DNA from: Desulfosporosinus sp. BRH_c37
Lineage (GTDB): Bacteria; Bacillota; Desulfitobacteriia; Desulfitobacteriales; Desulfitobacteriaceae
Length of the DNA: 46,712 nt
NCBI GenBank assembly: GCA_001516045.1
Contig: LOEW01000058.1
Span: forward strand, 1-46,712
Reading direction: 5' to 3'
Shown: positions 23,248 to 32,021 of the stretch, piece after piece
Layout: every line of letters starts with the position of its first letter
Position numbering within the stretch: position 1 is the first letter of the stretch
Made by a program: the position numbers and the translations under genes
The notes under the pieces: model-generated
The model's input: the letters and a program-made list of their open reading frames with translations, nothing else
Told to the model about the DNA's origin: nothing
The model's database searches: none

Positions 23248-25014
23248 ATGAAAGGCTTTTTCGGGAAACTATTGAGGATTAACCTCACGACTAGGTCGTA
23301 CACGGTTGAGGAGATTCCAGAGGAAATATTTAAAACTTACCTTGGGGGAAAAGGGTTAGGTTCCTATTTGCTTTTAGAGAATGTCAGGACTGGGATTGAC
23401 CCGCTCTCGGAGGACAACAAACTAATTTTTATCACCGGTCCAGCTACAGGAGCGGGAATGTGGGGTTCTAGCCGTTATGGGGTATATAGTAAATCGCCGC
23501 AAACAGGATTATATGGAGAATCATATTCAGGGGGCAAGGTTGCACCTCTGATGCGCAAAACTGGCTACGACGCGATTATTTTGGAGGGAGCAGCAGACGT
23601 GCCGCTTTCTCTAGAAATATCTGATTGTAAGGTCGAGTTCCAAAACGCTAGCCATCTCTGGGGTAAAGATACTTTTGAGACGGAAGATCAAGTTTTGAAG
23701 GAAGTGGGAGTACCTGAAGCTCAGGCCATAGTTATTGGTCCGGCAGGGGAGAATTTGGTACGATTTGCCTGTATCGAAAATAACTATTGGCGCTCTGCTG
23801 GTCGCACCGGCATGGGCGCGGTGATGGGCTCGAAAAAAGTTAAGGCTATAGTATTTCACGGGCAAGCCCAGGCAGAAGTCTCTGATCCAGAACTGCTCAA
23901 GGATTTAATCAAATCCCTGACGGCGAAGGCTAAAGGGAATGTGGCCGTTAAAGCGTATCAAACTTACGGCACAACTCAAATGGTTAAAACCATGAATTGT
24001 GCAGAAACCTTCCCCACAAAATACTGGTCCCAAGGGATTTACGAGAATTGGAGAGATATAAGTGGGGACACCTTACTCGCTGAACATCAGGTCAAATCGA
24101 ATGCCTGTCCCACTTGTTTCTTAGCCTGCGGAAAGCTTACAACTGTCACTAAAGGCAAGTACGATGGGCTTAAAGTTGAAGGACCCGAGTATGAAACGCT
24201 CTATGCTTTTGGCGGACTTTGCGGCATCGGTGATTTGGCTGAAATCCTCCACTTAAATGACCTTTGTGACCGTTTAGGGATGGATACGATCACAGCTGGG
24301 AACTTAGTAGCTTTTACAATGGAGGCAGCTCAACGTGGTAAAGTTGAAGCCAACTTAAGTTACGGTGATGCATTAGGGACGGCGGACTTACTAGAGGATA
24401 TCGCCAATGTAAGAGGTCTAGGAGTGATCTTGTCCCAAGGAATTAAATATGCCGCCAAAGTTTGGGAGCTTGAGGATATTGCCATCCACGTCAAAGGTTT
24501 AGAACCATCCGGCTATGACCCTCGGGTGCTTAAAGGCATGGGGCTGGCTTATGCCACCTCAACCAGAGGAGCCTGCCATTTGCGCGCAACCTTTTATAAG
24601 GCAGAGTTAAGTGGGATGATCGATCCTGCAATTACACAAGGTAAAGCCAAAATGTTCATCGATTTTGAAAATAGGTTAACGCTTTTTAATGCCCAAATCT
24701 TATGTGTCTTTTATAGAGACATGATCCTTTGGCCAGAACTTAGACAATTAGTAAAGGCGCTTACCGGTTGGGATTTTACCCAGTTAGAACTTGAAAAGAT
24801 TGCCAACAGGATTGTAACTTTAACAAAAGTTTTTAATCTCCGCGAGGGTGCGACTAGGGAACAGGATTCGTTGCCAAGGCGAATGTTCAAGGAACCTTTA
24901 AACGAGGGTCGGGACATTATCACCGTTGAAGAGCTAGACTTTATGATTGACGAGTATTACGAATTAAGAGGGTGGGATAGTCAAGGACGACCACTTGAGA
25001 ATAAACATTATTGA
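23248..25014 (+). CDS. aor: Tungsten-type aldehyde:ferredoxin oxidoreductase
   Basis: A 588-residue AOR family protein of nearly standard length (about 600). The opening MKGFFGKLLRINLTTRSYTVEEIP, the KGLGSYLLLEN and GPATGAGMWGSSRYGVYSKSP segments and the pterin-contact region are typical. CPTCFLAC plus a later Cys in ILCVFYRD supply the four [4Fe-4S] ligands. G7 precedes ATG 23248. AORs oxidise aldehydes to acids with ferredoxin as acceptor; beside aromatic genes, an aryl aldehyde such as (4-hydroxy)benzaldehyde is a reasonable guess. A role as the BamB subunit of class II benzoyl-CoA reductase is less likely, since BamB is longer and comes with other bam genes. A terminator follows. Confidence 0.85.
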   Translation: MKGFFGKLLRINLTTRSYTVEEIPEEIFKTYLGGKGLGSYLLLENVRTGIDPLSEDNKLIFITGPATGAGMWGSSRYGVYSKSPQTGLYGESYSGGKVAPLMRKTGYDAIILEGAADVPLSLEISDCKVEFQNASHLWGKDTFETEDQVLKEVGVPEAQAIVIGPAGENLVRFACIENNYWRSAGRTGMGAVMGSKKVKAIVFHGQAQAEVSDPELLKDLIKSLTAKAKGNVAVKAYQTYGTTQMVKTMNCAETFPTKYWSQGIYENWRDISGDTLLAEHQVKSNACPTCFLACGKLTTVTKGKYDGLKVEGPEYETLYAFGGLCGIGDLAEILHLNDLCDRLGMDTITAGNLVAFTMEAAQRGKVEANLSYGDALGTADLLEDIANVRGLGVILSQGIKYAAKVWELEDIAIHVKGLEPSGYDPRVLKGMGLAYATSTRGACHLRATFYKAELSGMIDPAITQGKAKMFIDFENRLTLFNAQILCVFYRDMILWPELRQLVKALTGWDFTQLELEKIANRIVTLTKVFNLREGATREQDSLPRRMFKEPLNEGRDIITVEELDFMIDEYYELRGWDSQGRPLENKHY

Positions 25015-25043
25015 TAGTTCTAGGGAGCAACTTTAGGGAAGGA

Positions 25044-25080
25044 ATCAACAGTTTAAATCATACTGTTGATGCCTTTTATT
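25044..25080 (+). terminator. Rho-independent terminator of aor
   Basis: ATCAACAGT (25044-25052) pairs with ACTGTTGAT (25062-25070) around a 9-base loop; GCC and a T-rich tract (CCTTTTATTTAT) follow. Confidence 0.7.
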
Positions 25081-25092
25081 TATGGATTTGAA

Positions 25093-25139
25093 AAAGTGAT
25101 GCAATAGCACACCTTACTGATGTGTTATTGCACCACTTT
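25093..25139 (-). terminator. Rho-independent terminator of the chemoreceptor gene
   Basis: Arms 25093-25111 and 25121-25139 pair over 19 bp with two G-U pairs and a 9-base loop. Read on the minus strand the stem is followed by five T, and it lies 46 bp past the minus-strand stop at 25185, opposite the aor terminator in a convergent gap. Confidence 0.8.
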
Positions 25140-25184
25140 CTCAATCTTTTGGGCGAACGAGTAGGGGCGGGATTCAAGGATATC

Positions 25185-26015
25185 TTAAATTAGTTTTTCA
25201 GCAATTAGGTATAATGCCTCAGCCATATTATTTGTTTTTGTTAATGACGTTGCGATTTGTTCAGAAGTAGCCGCCTGTTTATCGGAAATAGAGGAAATTT
25301 CATTAATACTATCAATTAAATTTCCAACTGTCTCTTGAGTTTCCTTTAAGATTGAGGAGATTTCTGCAACAGAGACATTTGTACCACTTGCTAATTTTCT
25401 TATTTCCTCTGCAACTACAGCAAATCCTAAACCGTTCTTGCCTGCACGAGCAGCTTCAATAGCAGCATTTAAGCCTAAAATGTTTGTTTGGTTGGCAACA
25501 CTTTTGATCATCGAAACTATTTTATCGGTTTTACTGATACCTATCATTATACGACTAGATTCAGACGAAAGAGCTTGAGAGATAGTTGCCAAATTTAAGG
25601 AGGAAGAAGCGTGACTTTGCGATCCCGCAGACAACTCTTGAACACTTGCCAATAATCCATTTACGGATGTTTGCGTTTTTTCTTGATTTGCTATACTACT
25701 TCCCGTTACAAGTGAACCAATAACTTTTCCGTTTTCATCTTTAATAGGTACTCCTACTCCAATATAAGGAATTCCAAAAACTTCTGCACCCACACGGCTA
25801 CTCAGCCGTTTACCACTAGATAAGACTCGGTCAGCCATACTGTTAGGTTTTATAGGGTCACCCGGTTTTAATTTAAAATTGAGTTCAGGAGTAGGATAGT
25901 AAATTAGATAACATGTTGTATCACTTACTCCGATTGTCATGGGTTGTGGTGCACACTCCACAACAAAACGAGCGATATTGATTGCAGACTCAAGAAGCGG
26001 ATTAATCTTTTCCAT
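25185..26015 (-). CDS. Soluble methyl-accepting chemotaxis-type signal transducer
   Basis: A 276-residue protein. The C-terminal part contains the MCP hairpin tip [18 protein letters not shown] followed by [13 protein letters not shown], which contacts CheA/CheW. The N-terminal ~110 residues form a small sensory domain ([40 protein letters not shown]) that resembles PAS/GAF-like redox or ligand sensors; I do not recognise its family with certainty. There are no membrane segments, so it signals from the cytoplasm. AAAGGAGAG precedes the ATG. It lies alone between aor and the ligase/permease operon and may link taxis to aromatic metabolism. Confidence 0.85.
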   Translation of the reverse strand: MEKINPLLESAINIARFVVECAPQPMTIGVSDTTCYLIYYPTPELNFKLKPGDPIKPNSMADRVLSSGKRLSSRVGAEVFGIPYIGVGVPIKDENGKVIGSLVTGSSIANQEKTQTSVNGLLASVQELSAGSQSHASSSLNLATISQALSSESSRIMIGISKTDKIVSMIKSVANQTNILGLNAAIEAARAGKNGLGFAVVAEEIRKLASGTNVSVAEISSILKETQETVGNLIDSINEISSISDKQAATSEQIATSLTKTNNMAEALYLIAEKLI

Positions 26016-26078
26016 GTTGTTCTCTCCTTTAATGGTCGTTTTATGGAAACGAGTCTACAAAAAGAATGGCTAACGACG

Positions 26079-26108
26079 AGCCGTGTAAATCGAAAGATTT
26101 ACACGGCT
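26079..26108. other. Perfect stem-loop with GAAA tetraloop
   Basis: AGCCGTGTAAATC (26079-26091) and GATTTACACGGCT (26096-26108) pair over 13 bp with a GAAA loop as read on the plus strand. It lies between the permease stop and the chemoreceptor start, both on the minus strand. No T-run follows on the minus strand, so it may act as a weak terminator or as an RNA 3'-end stabiliser. Confidence 0.5.
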
Positions 26109-26198
26109 TTGTAAGGTCCGGTGGTGAAATTTCTGAGGCCTACTCGCCATTTTCGATATGAAACCATTTCTTGTATGAATAGATACTACAACGATTAT

Positions 26199-27452
26199 TT
26201 AAAGATTATGAGTTTTACTTGTAGTTACTTCATTATATTCTTTGCGCACCAAGGGCCATTTTTCAAAAAATGTATTAAAGAAAAGTAAGGTCATCAGCAA
26301 GGCGAACTGACCTGCTAAAATTCCCATTGTTGTGAAACCCATACCAAAATTATTTGCACCAATAGGTAATAATTTAAAGGTTTTTAACCAAATGATTCCA
26401 TAAATGCCGCCACCAATAAACCAAATGGCAATTCGTGTCAAGACCCTAATTGCAGTATTTGGACTCAGTTGGGCATTTGGATAATCATCGAATAAATGGT
26501 GCCAAGTCAACATAAAGACAATTACAGAGAGCTCTAGCGAAGCAACAATAACAAATGGAGGAACTCCCGGAACAAGGTTTAGAGGTTCTATTATACTTTT
26601 AAGGATAGGTGGGATGATAAAACCAGCGGCTAAGGCAATACAGAACCCGACTATAGCCATATAGGGCTGTTTTTTAGCAAAAAGCTTCATCGGATAATGC
26701 TCGCCACCCTCTACTGGCATAATGGCAAAGATAACAAATGCCTGACAAAAGGCTACAAAAGCTGGCCAAGAACCAAAAGGTTGGGCTGTAATATGATGCT
26801 CTCCTATGGAAAGGTGCAAAAAGCTGGGAACAATTAAAGCTAGCCAAACTATATAAGTCACTACGGTACTAAAAGCAAGAACACCAAGACTCTCAGTAGG
26901 CTGTTTAGATGTACCGGCAAAAGGCCATTTATGCAATAAAGAGACAAAAGGAATTTGGGCCAAAATCACTGCTAAGGCAAAGAAATTAGATGCTTCCCAT
27001 CCTTCGATAGCTAAAGCAACATCAGCAGCAGTTTTTGGCATAAACAATAGGGATAAGTTAAAAGGCTGCCACCAAATTCCTATAAACCCGATTAGTCCTA
27101 TAAAAGCTACAATTCCAAAAAACCAAGCGACAAGAACATACCAAAGACCAGCATATGGTTGCTTTTCAGTAAATTTTGTTTTACCATAGTTGCCCATGAC
27201 TAGAGTCATCCAGATCCAGGTGTTAATAACCATCCAGAAGAAGCTTCCTTCAACCATTGCCCCAAGTAGCTGAGCAGCAACTTTTGGTTCCACTGCAGTT
27301 AAGCCTTGTGAAGCAAAAGCAGTAAAAATTGCCTTCATGACAGTTGACCAGATTGGCCACAGAATCATAGATAATACAATACAAGTTATTAATGAGGCAA
27401 CACCAGTTCCTAGTTGACTTTTAAATGTTCGTTTAATGGTAATTTCTGCCAT
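26199..27452 (-). CDS. Polytopic membrane protein of unrecognised family, possible aromatic-acid permease
   Basis: A 417-residue integral membrane protein with about ten to twelve hydrophobic segments spread evenly from residue 15 to 405, no signal peptide and a short charged C-terminus. I see no MFS, ABC, TRAP, AAHS or BenE-type signature. Tryptophan-rich loops (GFIGIWWQPFNLSLLFMP; LTWHHLFDDYPNAQLSP) and a histidine-containing pair (IGEHHITAQPFG; EGGEHYPMKLF) are notable. AAGGAGG precedes the ATG. It is 141 bp downstream of the CoA-ligase gene on the same strand, behind its sigma-54 promoter, so import of the ligase substrate is the simplest guess. That function is inferred from context alone. 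Confidence 0.7.
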   Translation of the reverse strand: MAEITIKRTFKSQLGTGVASLITCIVLSMILWPIWSTVMKAIFTAFASQGLTAVEPKVAAQLLGAMVEGSFFWMVINTWIWMTLVMGNYGKTKFTEKQPYAGLWYVLVAWFFGIVAFIGLIGFIGIWWQPFNLSLLFMPKTAADVALAIEGWEASNFFALAVILAQIPFVSLLHKWPFAGTSKQPTESLGVLAFSTVVTYIVWLALIVPSFLHLSIGEHHITAQPFGSWPAFVAFCQAFVIFAIMPVEGGEHYPMKLFAKKQPYMAIVGFCIALAAGFIIPPILKSIIEPLNLVPGVPPFVIVASLELSVIVFMLTWHHLFDDYPNAQLSPNTAIRVLTRIAIWFIGGGIYGIIWLKTFKLLPIGANNFGMGFTTMGILAGQFALLMTLLFFNTFFEKWPLVRKEYNEVTTSKTHNL

Positions 27453-27494
27453 AACTGAACCTCCTTGTCACTTCAAATTTAATCTGAATAATCA

Positions 27495-27523
27495 CTCTCA
27501 ATATCATCAATTGATATTGAGAG
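27495..27523 (-). other. Intercistronic stem-loop between ligase 1 and the membrane protein gene
   Basis: CTCTCAATATCA (27495-27506) pairs perfectly with TGATATTGAGAG (27512-27523) around a 5-base loop. There is no T-run, so it probably modulates message stability or read-through between the two genes rather than ending the transcript. Confidence 0.55.
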
Positions 27524-27593
27524 CATCCACTGAAAATAATTACCAACTTTCTTTTCAACAAGTTTAATTAAGTTTGTCTTTGGTTATTAAAAT

Positions 27594-29168
27594 CTACATA
27601 TTAATGGAGGGCGGTTTATCGATCTGACGTAATTTGAAGCGCTGAATTTTGCCCGTAGCTGTCCTTGGCAAATCAGAAACAAACTCCAGCCAACGTGGGA
27701 ATTTATAGGGTGCAATTTTTGATTTTACAAAGAGGGACAATTCGATTTCTAAATCACCACTAGGTTCGTAACCTTCTTGTAGTACTACAAAAGCTTTAGG
27801 TTTGATTAAGCCATCTTCATCGGCTCTTCCTATCACACCGGATTCGAAAACTGCAGGATGTTCCAACAAACAATATTCAACTTCAACGGGGGAAACCCAA
27901 ATTCCACCAGCTTTAATCATATCGTCGCCGCGACCGACATACCAGAAGAAGCCATCGTTATCCTGGTAATATTGATCTCCGGTATTAATCCACTTACCAA
28001 TGAAGGTTTCAATGGTCTTTTCGTGCTTATTCCAGTAATAAGCTGCAGTACTATGTCCTTTAATCATTAGAGTTCCTACGTCACCAGCTGGTACGACGTT
28101 ACCTTCTTCATCAATAATTTTTGCCTTGTAACCTGGGACGATTTTGCCAGTGCTTCCTGGTCTAATATCTCCAGGCATGTTACTAATAAAGATATGCAAG
28201 ATTTCAGTTGAACCAATTCCATCTAAAATTTCCAAATTCCATTTTTCTAACCAACGATCAAAAACTACTTTTGGTAAAGGCTCTCCTGCGGAGGCACAGT
28301 ACCTGATACTGCTTAAATCATACTTTTCCTTGGCACCTGCCAGTTGGACCATAGCCGCATAGGAAGAGGGGACCCCAAAGAATAAGGTCGGTTTGTATTT
28401 AACAATTGTCGAATAAACATGCTCTGGCAGCGGACGGTTTGGTGATAGGACAGTAGAAGCACCAACATAAAAGGAAAAGTAGAGGCCATTACCTAATCCA
28501 TAAGCGAAAAACAATTTGGCAACTGAATAAGTTATATCGTTTTCTGAGATTTGCAAAACCCCTTTGGCATAAAGTTCTGCGCTAACTTCCATATCATGGT
28601 GGAGGTGAACTACACCTTTAGGGAACCCGGTTGTTCCTGAACTGTAGAGCCAGAACGCTGCATCATCTTTACCAGTGTTTGCAGTTTCTAATTCTGTGGA
28701 CTTATCCTTAACCAAACTGTCAAAACTCAGGCAATCTTCGGCCGGCTTGCCGACAACGATGATTTTACGTAAATATAATAAATCATTGCGAATAGCTGTA
28801 ATGTTTTCCAAAAGATCTTCGCTGACCACGATAACTTTTGCTCGGCTATCATTTAAGAGGTATTCATAATCTTCTGGTTTTAATAAGGTGTTGGTAGGAA
28901 TCGGAACTGCGCCGATTTTCATGGCACCAAAAAAACTATAGACAAACTCGGGGCAATCTAAAAGTAATAACATAATTCGGTCTTCTAGACCAACGCCAAT
29001 TTCTTTTAAAGCATTACCTGTTTGATTCACTTTCTCTTGAACTTCACTGTAAGTTATTTGTTCGTCCAAATAATAAATAGCTACTTTTGCTCCTCGCCCT
29101 TCTTCAATATGGCGATCAACAAATAGATTTGTTGCATTAAATTTATCCGGTCTTTTTTTAACATCCAT
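27594..29168 (-). CDS. Benzoate/4-hydroxybenzoate-CoA ligase family enzyme, copy 1
   Basis: A 524-residue adenylate-forming aroyl-CoA ligase. The nucleotide loop is LYSSGTTGFPKGVVHL, the A5-type motif GSTEILHIF, the hinge region YVGRGDDMIKAGGIWVSP and the C-terminal catalytic lysine LPRTATGKIQRFKLR. N-terminal NATNLFVDRHIEEGRG is typical of benzoate-CoA ligases. It forms aroyl-CoA from the acid, ATP and CoA in the cytoplasm. Its paralogue at 44685-46268 is clearly a duplicate (shared stretches such as LLLLDCPEFVYSFFGAMKIG). With hcrABC close by, 4-hydroxybenzoate is a likely substrate; benzoate is the alternative. It is divergent from the regulator at 29766 and has a sigma-54 promoter at 29305-29320. 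Confidence 0.88.
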   Translation of the reverse strand: MDVKKRPDKFNATNLFVDRHIEEGRGAKVAIYYLDEQITYSEVQEKVNQTGNALKEIGVGLEDRIMLLLLDCPEFVYSFFGAMKIGAVPIPTNTLLKPEDYEYLLNDSRAKVIVVSEDLLENITAIRNDLLYLRKIIVVGKPAEDCLSFDSLVKDKSTELETANTGKDDAAFWLYSSGTTGFPKGVVHLHHDMEVSAELYAKGVLQISENDITYSVAKLFFAYGLGNGLYFSFYVGASTVLSPNRPLPEHVYSTIVKYKPTLFFGVPSSYAAMVQLAGAKEKYDLSSIRYCASAGEPLPKVVFDRWLEKWNLEILDGIGSTEILHIFISNMPGDIRPGSTGKIVPGYKAKIIDEEGNVVPAGDVGTLMIKGHSTAAYYWNKHEKTIETFIGKWINTGDQYYQDNDGFFWYVGRGDDMIKAGGIWVSPVEVEYCLLEHPAVFESGVIGRADEDGLIKPKAFVVLQEGYEPSGDLEIELSLFVKSKIAPYKFPRWLEFVSDLPRTATGKIQRFKLRQIDKPPSINM

Positions 29169-29304
29169 CCTTATAAACCTCCCTCAATATTTTGGGCTCT
29201 AAACTATTTCATCTCCTTTCAGTCAATCTAATTCTTTGTTGTTTAAGTTCTATATGTTAAAGAATGCTTATTAGGCACAACAAAGAAAATCTAATAATTC
29301 TTAA

Positions 29305-29320
29305 TGCAATATGTAGGCCA
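29305..29320 (-). promoter_or_regulatory. Sigma-54 (-24/-12) promoter of ligase 1 and the membrane protein
   Basis: Read on the minus strand: TGGCCTACATATTGCA, with GG (29319-29318) and GC (29307-29306) separated by ten bases. The expected start near 29294 gives a leader of about 125 nt to the ligase ATG. Confidence 0.78.
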
Positions 29321-29428
29321 AATTTTCAGAATTAATTAAATGTTTATTAAATGGTTGCTTTATGGACTTCAAAAGACAGAATTCACTGGTAAATGTAAAT
29401 ATTGACACAAATAAGTATTGGAAACAAG

Positions 29429-29481
29429 TTAATAACGGTGCATTAATACACCTTAATGGTGTATTAATGCACCGTTATTAA
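29429..29481. promoter_or_regulatory. 24-bp perfect inverted repeat, likely double activator site
   Basis: Arms 29429-29452 and 29458-29481 are exact complements with a TTAAT loop. Each arm is itself a dyad: GGTGCATTAATACACC and GGTGTATTAATGCACC. Neither strand has a T-run after it. Its centre is about 160 bp upstream of the sigma-54 start for ligase 1, so two adjacent enhancer-binding sites are a better reading than a terminator. Confidence 0.55.
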
Positions 29482-29765
29482 GAATATTGGCCAAAAGGAA
29501 AAAATAGATATAGTTCTATCGCACTAGGTGATTGACGGAACAATATTTGTGTAATCAAGTTGGCGTTAATGAACATCTTTACCCGAGGGTAGGCTGATAG
29601 ATTCCGAGGCAAAGGTAATCGCTTGATAACCTTATTAGTGCAGTATATAATTAAATGAGTATTATTCAAAGTATTCAATATTTTTATCAAATGTCTCTAC
29701 TTAACATATAACCAATGACGAGGTTGAAGAATAATCATTTAAAATATCAATAAGGGAGATGTTTC

Positions 29766-31823
29766 ATGCAGGTCAGTGAGATTATGCTTTCTAATAGGGA
29801 TCAATTACGTCCCCAAGACAGTATACGTAAAGCGATAGAATTACTTAAAAGTTCTAAACTTCTTGGAGCGCCTGTCGTTGATGAAGTAGGACAACTCATT
29901 GGCTACTTTTCACTTTCGAATATATTTGGTTGTTTATTAAATGATTTAAGTATTGATACTTCTATAGAAGAGTACTACATTCGAGAGGTTGCATATTTTC
30001 GAGAAGATAAATCGTTTAATAATTTGGGAGAGCTAGCCCATTGGTTGCATACTGTTCGTGTTGGACAAACTCCGGTAGTGAACATGGTTAATGAACCCAT
30101 AGGGATGCTTACCCAAGCAGGTGCAGTAAATGAACTCTTAGATCGAACGGAGTATTTATACAAAGAGTTATCTAGTGTTATCGAGAATGTTCCGGCAGGA
30201 ATCATCGCAACTAATGATAAAGGGCTTGTCACCTTAGCGAACCAATACGCCAAAAATATCCTACAAGAGGTTCAAGTCGGAGAATATATTGGTGATTTTC
30301 TTAACGATCTGAAAGATGATTTTGCACCCATTGTTGAAGGGGGCTGGATTGTACCTCACAAGATTGAATATCAAACTTTGAAATTGATCGCTACTGCTGT
30401 CCCGATCTATCAAAATACAATAATCAAGGGTGCAACCTTTGTTTTACAAGACCTGACTGATGTTGAGGGAATTGCTCATGAATTAAAAATTGTAAAGGAA
30501 CTCAAAAAGACTCTAGAGACGGTTTTAGAGGTTGCTTATGAAGGTGTCGCAGTATTAGATGAAAAAGGTCAGCTTAACATGGCTAATGCCAATTTTTGTA
30601 AAAGAGTCGGTGTGTCCAAGGAGCAAATCATTGGCCAAAATATCGATAATTTTATTCCTCCGACGGACAATCAGTTGCCTTTAAAAGTGTTGGAAATAAA
30701 TGATAAGCCCTGTGTCATCTCTACATTGCCCTTTACAAAAGAAAGCAATACCAAGGGAACGGTGGTCAAGATATATGAGGATTTAGATCAATTAGCTGAT
30801 GTAATGCAACAGTTAAATCGGATAAATATGCAACTCAACTATTACAAAGACGAGTTGTTTAAGGTAAATGGAACGAGCTATACCATCGGCAATATTGTTT
30901 GTAGTAACGAGCGCATTGCAAAGTTAAAAACTCAGGCTCTTCAAGTGGCACGAAGTAACTCGACTGTTCTGATTACTGGTGAAAGTGGTACAGGGAAAGA
31001 ATTATTTGCTCATTCCATCCATAACGCCTCTAATCGGCGTAAAGAACCTTTTATTAAAGTCAATTGCTCGGCCATTCCTGGTGAGCTTGCGGAATCAGAA
31101 TTGTTTGGGTATGAGGACGGTGCCTTTACCGGAGCACGCAAACAGGGTAAACTGGGCAAATTTGAGTTAGCAGGTGGAGGTACGATTTTTCTTGATGAAA
31201 TCGGAGATATGCCATTTTTGCTTCAAAGTAAGTTATTAAGAGTAATTCAAGAAAAAGAAGTTGAGCGAGTCGGAGATGTTAAGACTCGTAAAGTTGATGT
31301 GAGAATTATTGCCGCAACGAACAAGGATTTAAAGCGCCTTGTCGCTGAAGGGAAATTTAGGGAAGATCTGTATTTCAGATTGAATGTGATCGATTTAAAG
31401 ATACCTCCTTTGCGTGAAAGAAAGCTAGATATTCCGGTCCTGGCAGATACTTTTATAAGAAAATATAACAATTCATTTACAAAACGCGTGGATGGTATCA
31501 CTGATGCAGCTTTAGAAGTTTTAGTTCACTATAATTGGCCGGGTAACATTAGGGAGTTGGAAAACGTGATCGAAAGAATGTTGAATTATGTTGAATGTGG
31601 TTTAATAGATCTTCAAGATTTGCCTGAGGAAATCAGACAGGCAGAAAAAATTAGGGGGATAACTGGTCAAAGTTTAATAGGTCAGAGCTTGGCCAATATC
31701 GAACAAGAAGCTATTCAAACCGCCTTGGTTGAGGCTCGAGGTAATAAGTCTAAGGCGGCGAGGTTATTAGGTATAAGTAGGTCTAAATTGTACGAAAAGC
31801 TTTCCCAAATGACTAATATTTAG
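29766..31823 (+). CDS. CBS-PAS-AAA+-Fis sigma-54 activator
   Basis: A 685-residue enhancer-binding protein: CBS pair (about 1-115; SEIMLSNRDQLRPQDSIRKA, then GAPVVDEVGQLIGYF), PAS domains (about 125-235 and 240-360), AAA+ domain with Walker A GESGTGKE, intact GAFTGA in YEDGAFTGARKQG, Walker B TIFLDEIGDMP, and Fis-type HTH (KSKAARLLGISRSKLYEKL). It should activate sigma-54 RNA polymerase when its sensory domains bind a signal, probably an aromatic compound or energy status. It is divergent from ligase 1 and directly upstream of hcrABC, both of which have sigma-54 promoters, so these are the likely targets. GGGAG lies 7 nt before ATG 29766. Confidence 0.9.
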   Translation: MQVSEIMLSNRDQLRPQDSIRKAIELLKSSKLLGAPVVDEVGQLIGYFSLSNIFGCLLNDLSIDTSIEEYYIREVAYFREDKSFNNLGELAHWLHTVRVGQTPVVNMVNEPIGMLTQAGAVNELLDRTEYLYKELSSVIENVPAGIIATNDKGLVTLANQYAKNILQEVQVGEYIGDFLNDLKDDFAPIVEGGWIVPHKIEYQTLKLIATAVPIYQNTIIKGATFVLQDLTDVEGIAHELKIVKELKKTLETVLEVAYEGVAVLDEKGQLNMANANFCKRVGVSKEQIIGQNIDNFIPPTDNQLPLKVLEINDKPCVISTLPFTKESNTKGTVVKIYEDLDQLADVMQQLNRINMQLNYYKDELFKVNGTSYTIGNIVCSNERIAKLKTQALQVARSNSTVLITGESGTGKELFAHSIHNASNRRKEPFIKVNCSAIPGELAESELFGYEDGAFTGARKQGKLGKFELAGGGTIFLDEIGDMPFLLQSKLLRVIQEKEVERVGDVKTRKVDVRIIAATNKDLKRLVAEGKFREDLYFRLNVIDLKIPPLRERKLDIPVLADTFIRKYNNSFTKRVDGITDAALEVLVHYNWPGNIRELENVIERMLNYVECGLIDLQDLPEEIRQAEKIRGITGQSLIGQSLANIEQEAIQTALVEARGNKSKAARLLGISRSKLYEKLSQMTNI

Positions 31824-31828
31824 TTAAG

Positions 31829-31910
31829 CATCAAAGTAAGTGGATATTTTACTTTGATGTATTGTTCGGAAAACATACAGGTGTTTGTTTTCCGAACGTT
31901 TTTATTTTTT
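31829..31910 (+). terminator. Tandem stem-loops with terminator after the regulator
   Basis: First stem CATCAAAGTAA/TTACTTTGATG (31829-31839, 31849-31859). Second stem GTTCGGAAAACA/TGTTTTCCGAAC (31864-31875, 31886-31897), perfect over 12 bp and followed by GTTTTTATTTTTT to 31910. The second is a textbook intrinsic terminator. Confidence 0.88.
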
Positions 31911-31939
31911 GGGTCAGATTAAAGTTTTTAGGTGTTTAG

Positions 31940-31956
31940 CCTTGAGTTACGCAAGG
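31940..31956. promoter_or_regulatory. CCTTG/CAAGG dyad, candidate activator site for hcr
   Basis: CCTTG-AGTTACG-CAAGG lies about 85 bp upstream of the expected sigma-54 start. It is short and could be chance; listed because of its position. Confidence 0.3.
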
Positions 31957-32005
31957 ATTACGGGTTTGCTTAATCTAAGGTTTATTAATAGAGAGATTAT
32001 GGAGT

Positions 32006-32021
32006 TGGCACGGGAATTGCT
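32006..32021 (+). promoter_or_regulatory. Sigma-54 (-24/-12) promoter of hcrABC, full consensus
   Basis: TGGCACGGGAATTGCT matches the TGGCACG-N4-TTGCW consensus at every fixed position, with GG at 32007-32008 and GC at 32019-32020. It is the best sigma-54 site in the window. Confidence 0.88.

Larger units (their letters stand above)
29169..29765. other. 597-bp divergent control region between ligase 1 and regulator
   Basis: Carries a minus-strand sigma-54 promoter (29305-29320) and a 24-bp inverted repeat (29429-29481), listed separately. The remainder (29490-29760), just before the plus-strand regulator, is AT-rich and probably contains its promoter, but no site is good enough to assign. 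The short minus-strand frame from 29690 to 29478 has no ribosome site and ends inside the inverted repeat, so I do not call it a gene. Confidence 0.65.

Noticed and set aside
23248..25014. BamB subunit of a class II benzoyl-CoA reductase
   Set aside because: The protein is shorter than BamB, and no bamC-I-type redox genes are next to it.
25093..25139. Activator-binding palindrome similar to the one at 29429-29481
   Set aside because: On the minus strand five T residues follow the stem directly, it lies just past the chemoreceptor stop in a convergent gap, and no promoter is in range; a terminator is the simpler reading.
26062..26085. Minus-strand GG-N10-GC match resembling a sigma-54 promoter for the chemoreceptor
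   Set aside because: The cores are CGG and TTAGC rather than TGG and TTGC, and the bases belong to the hairpin at 26079-26108.
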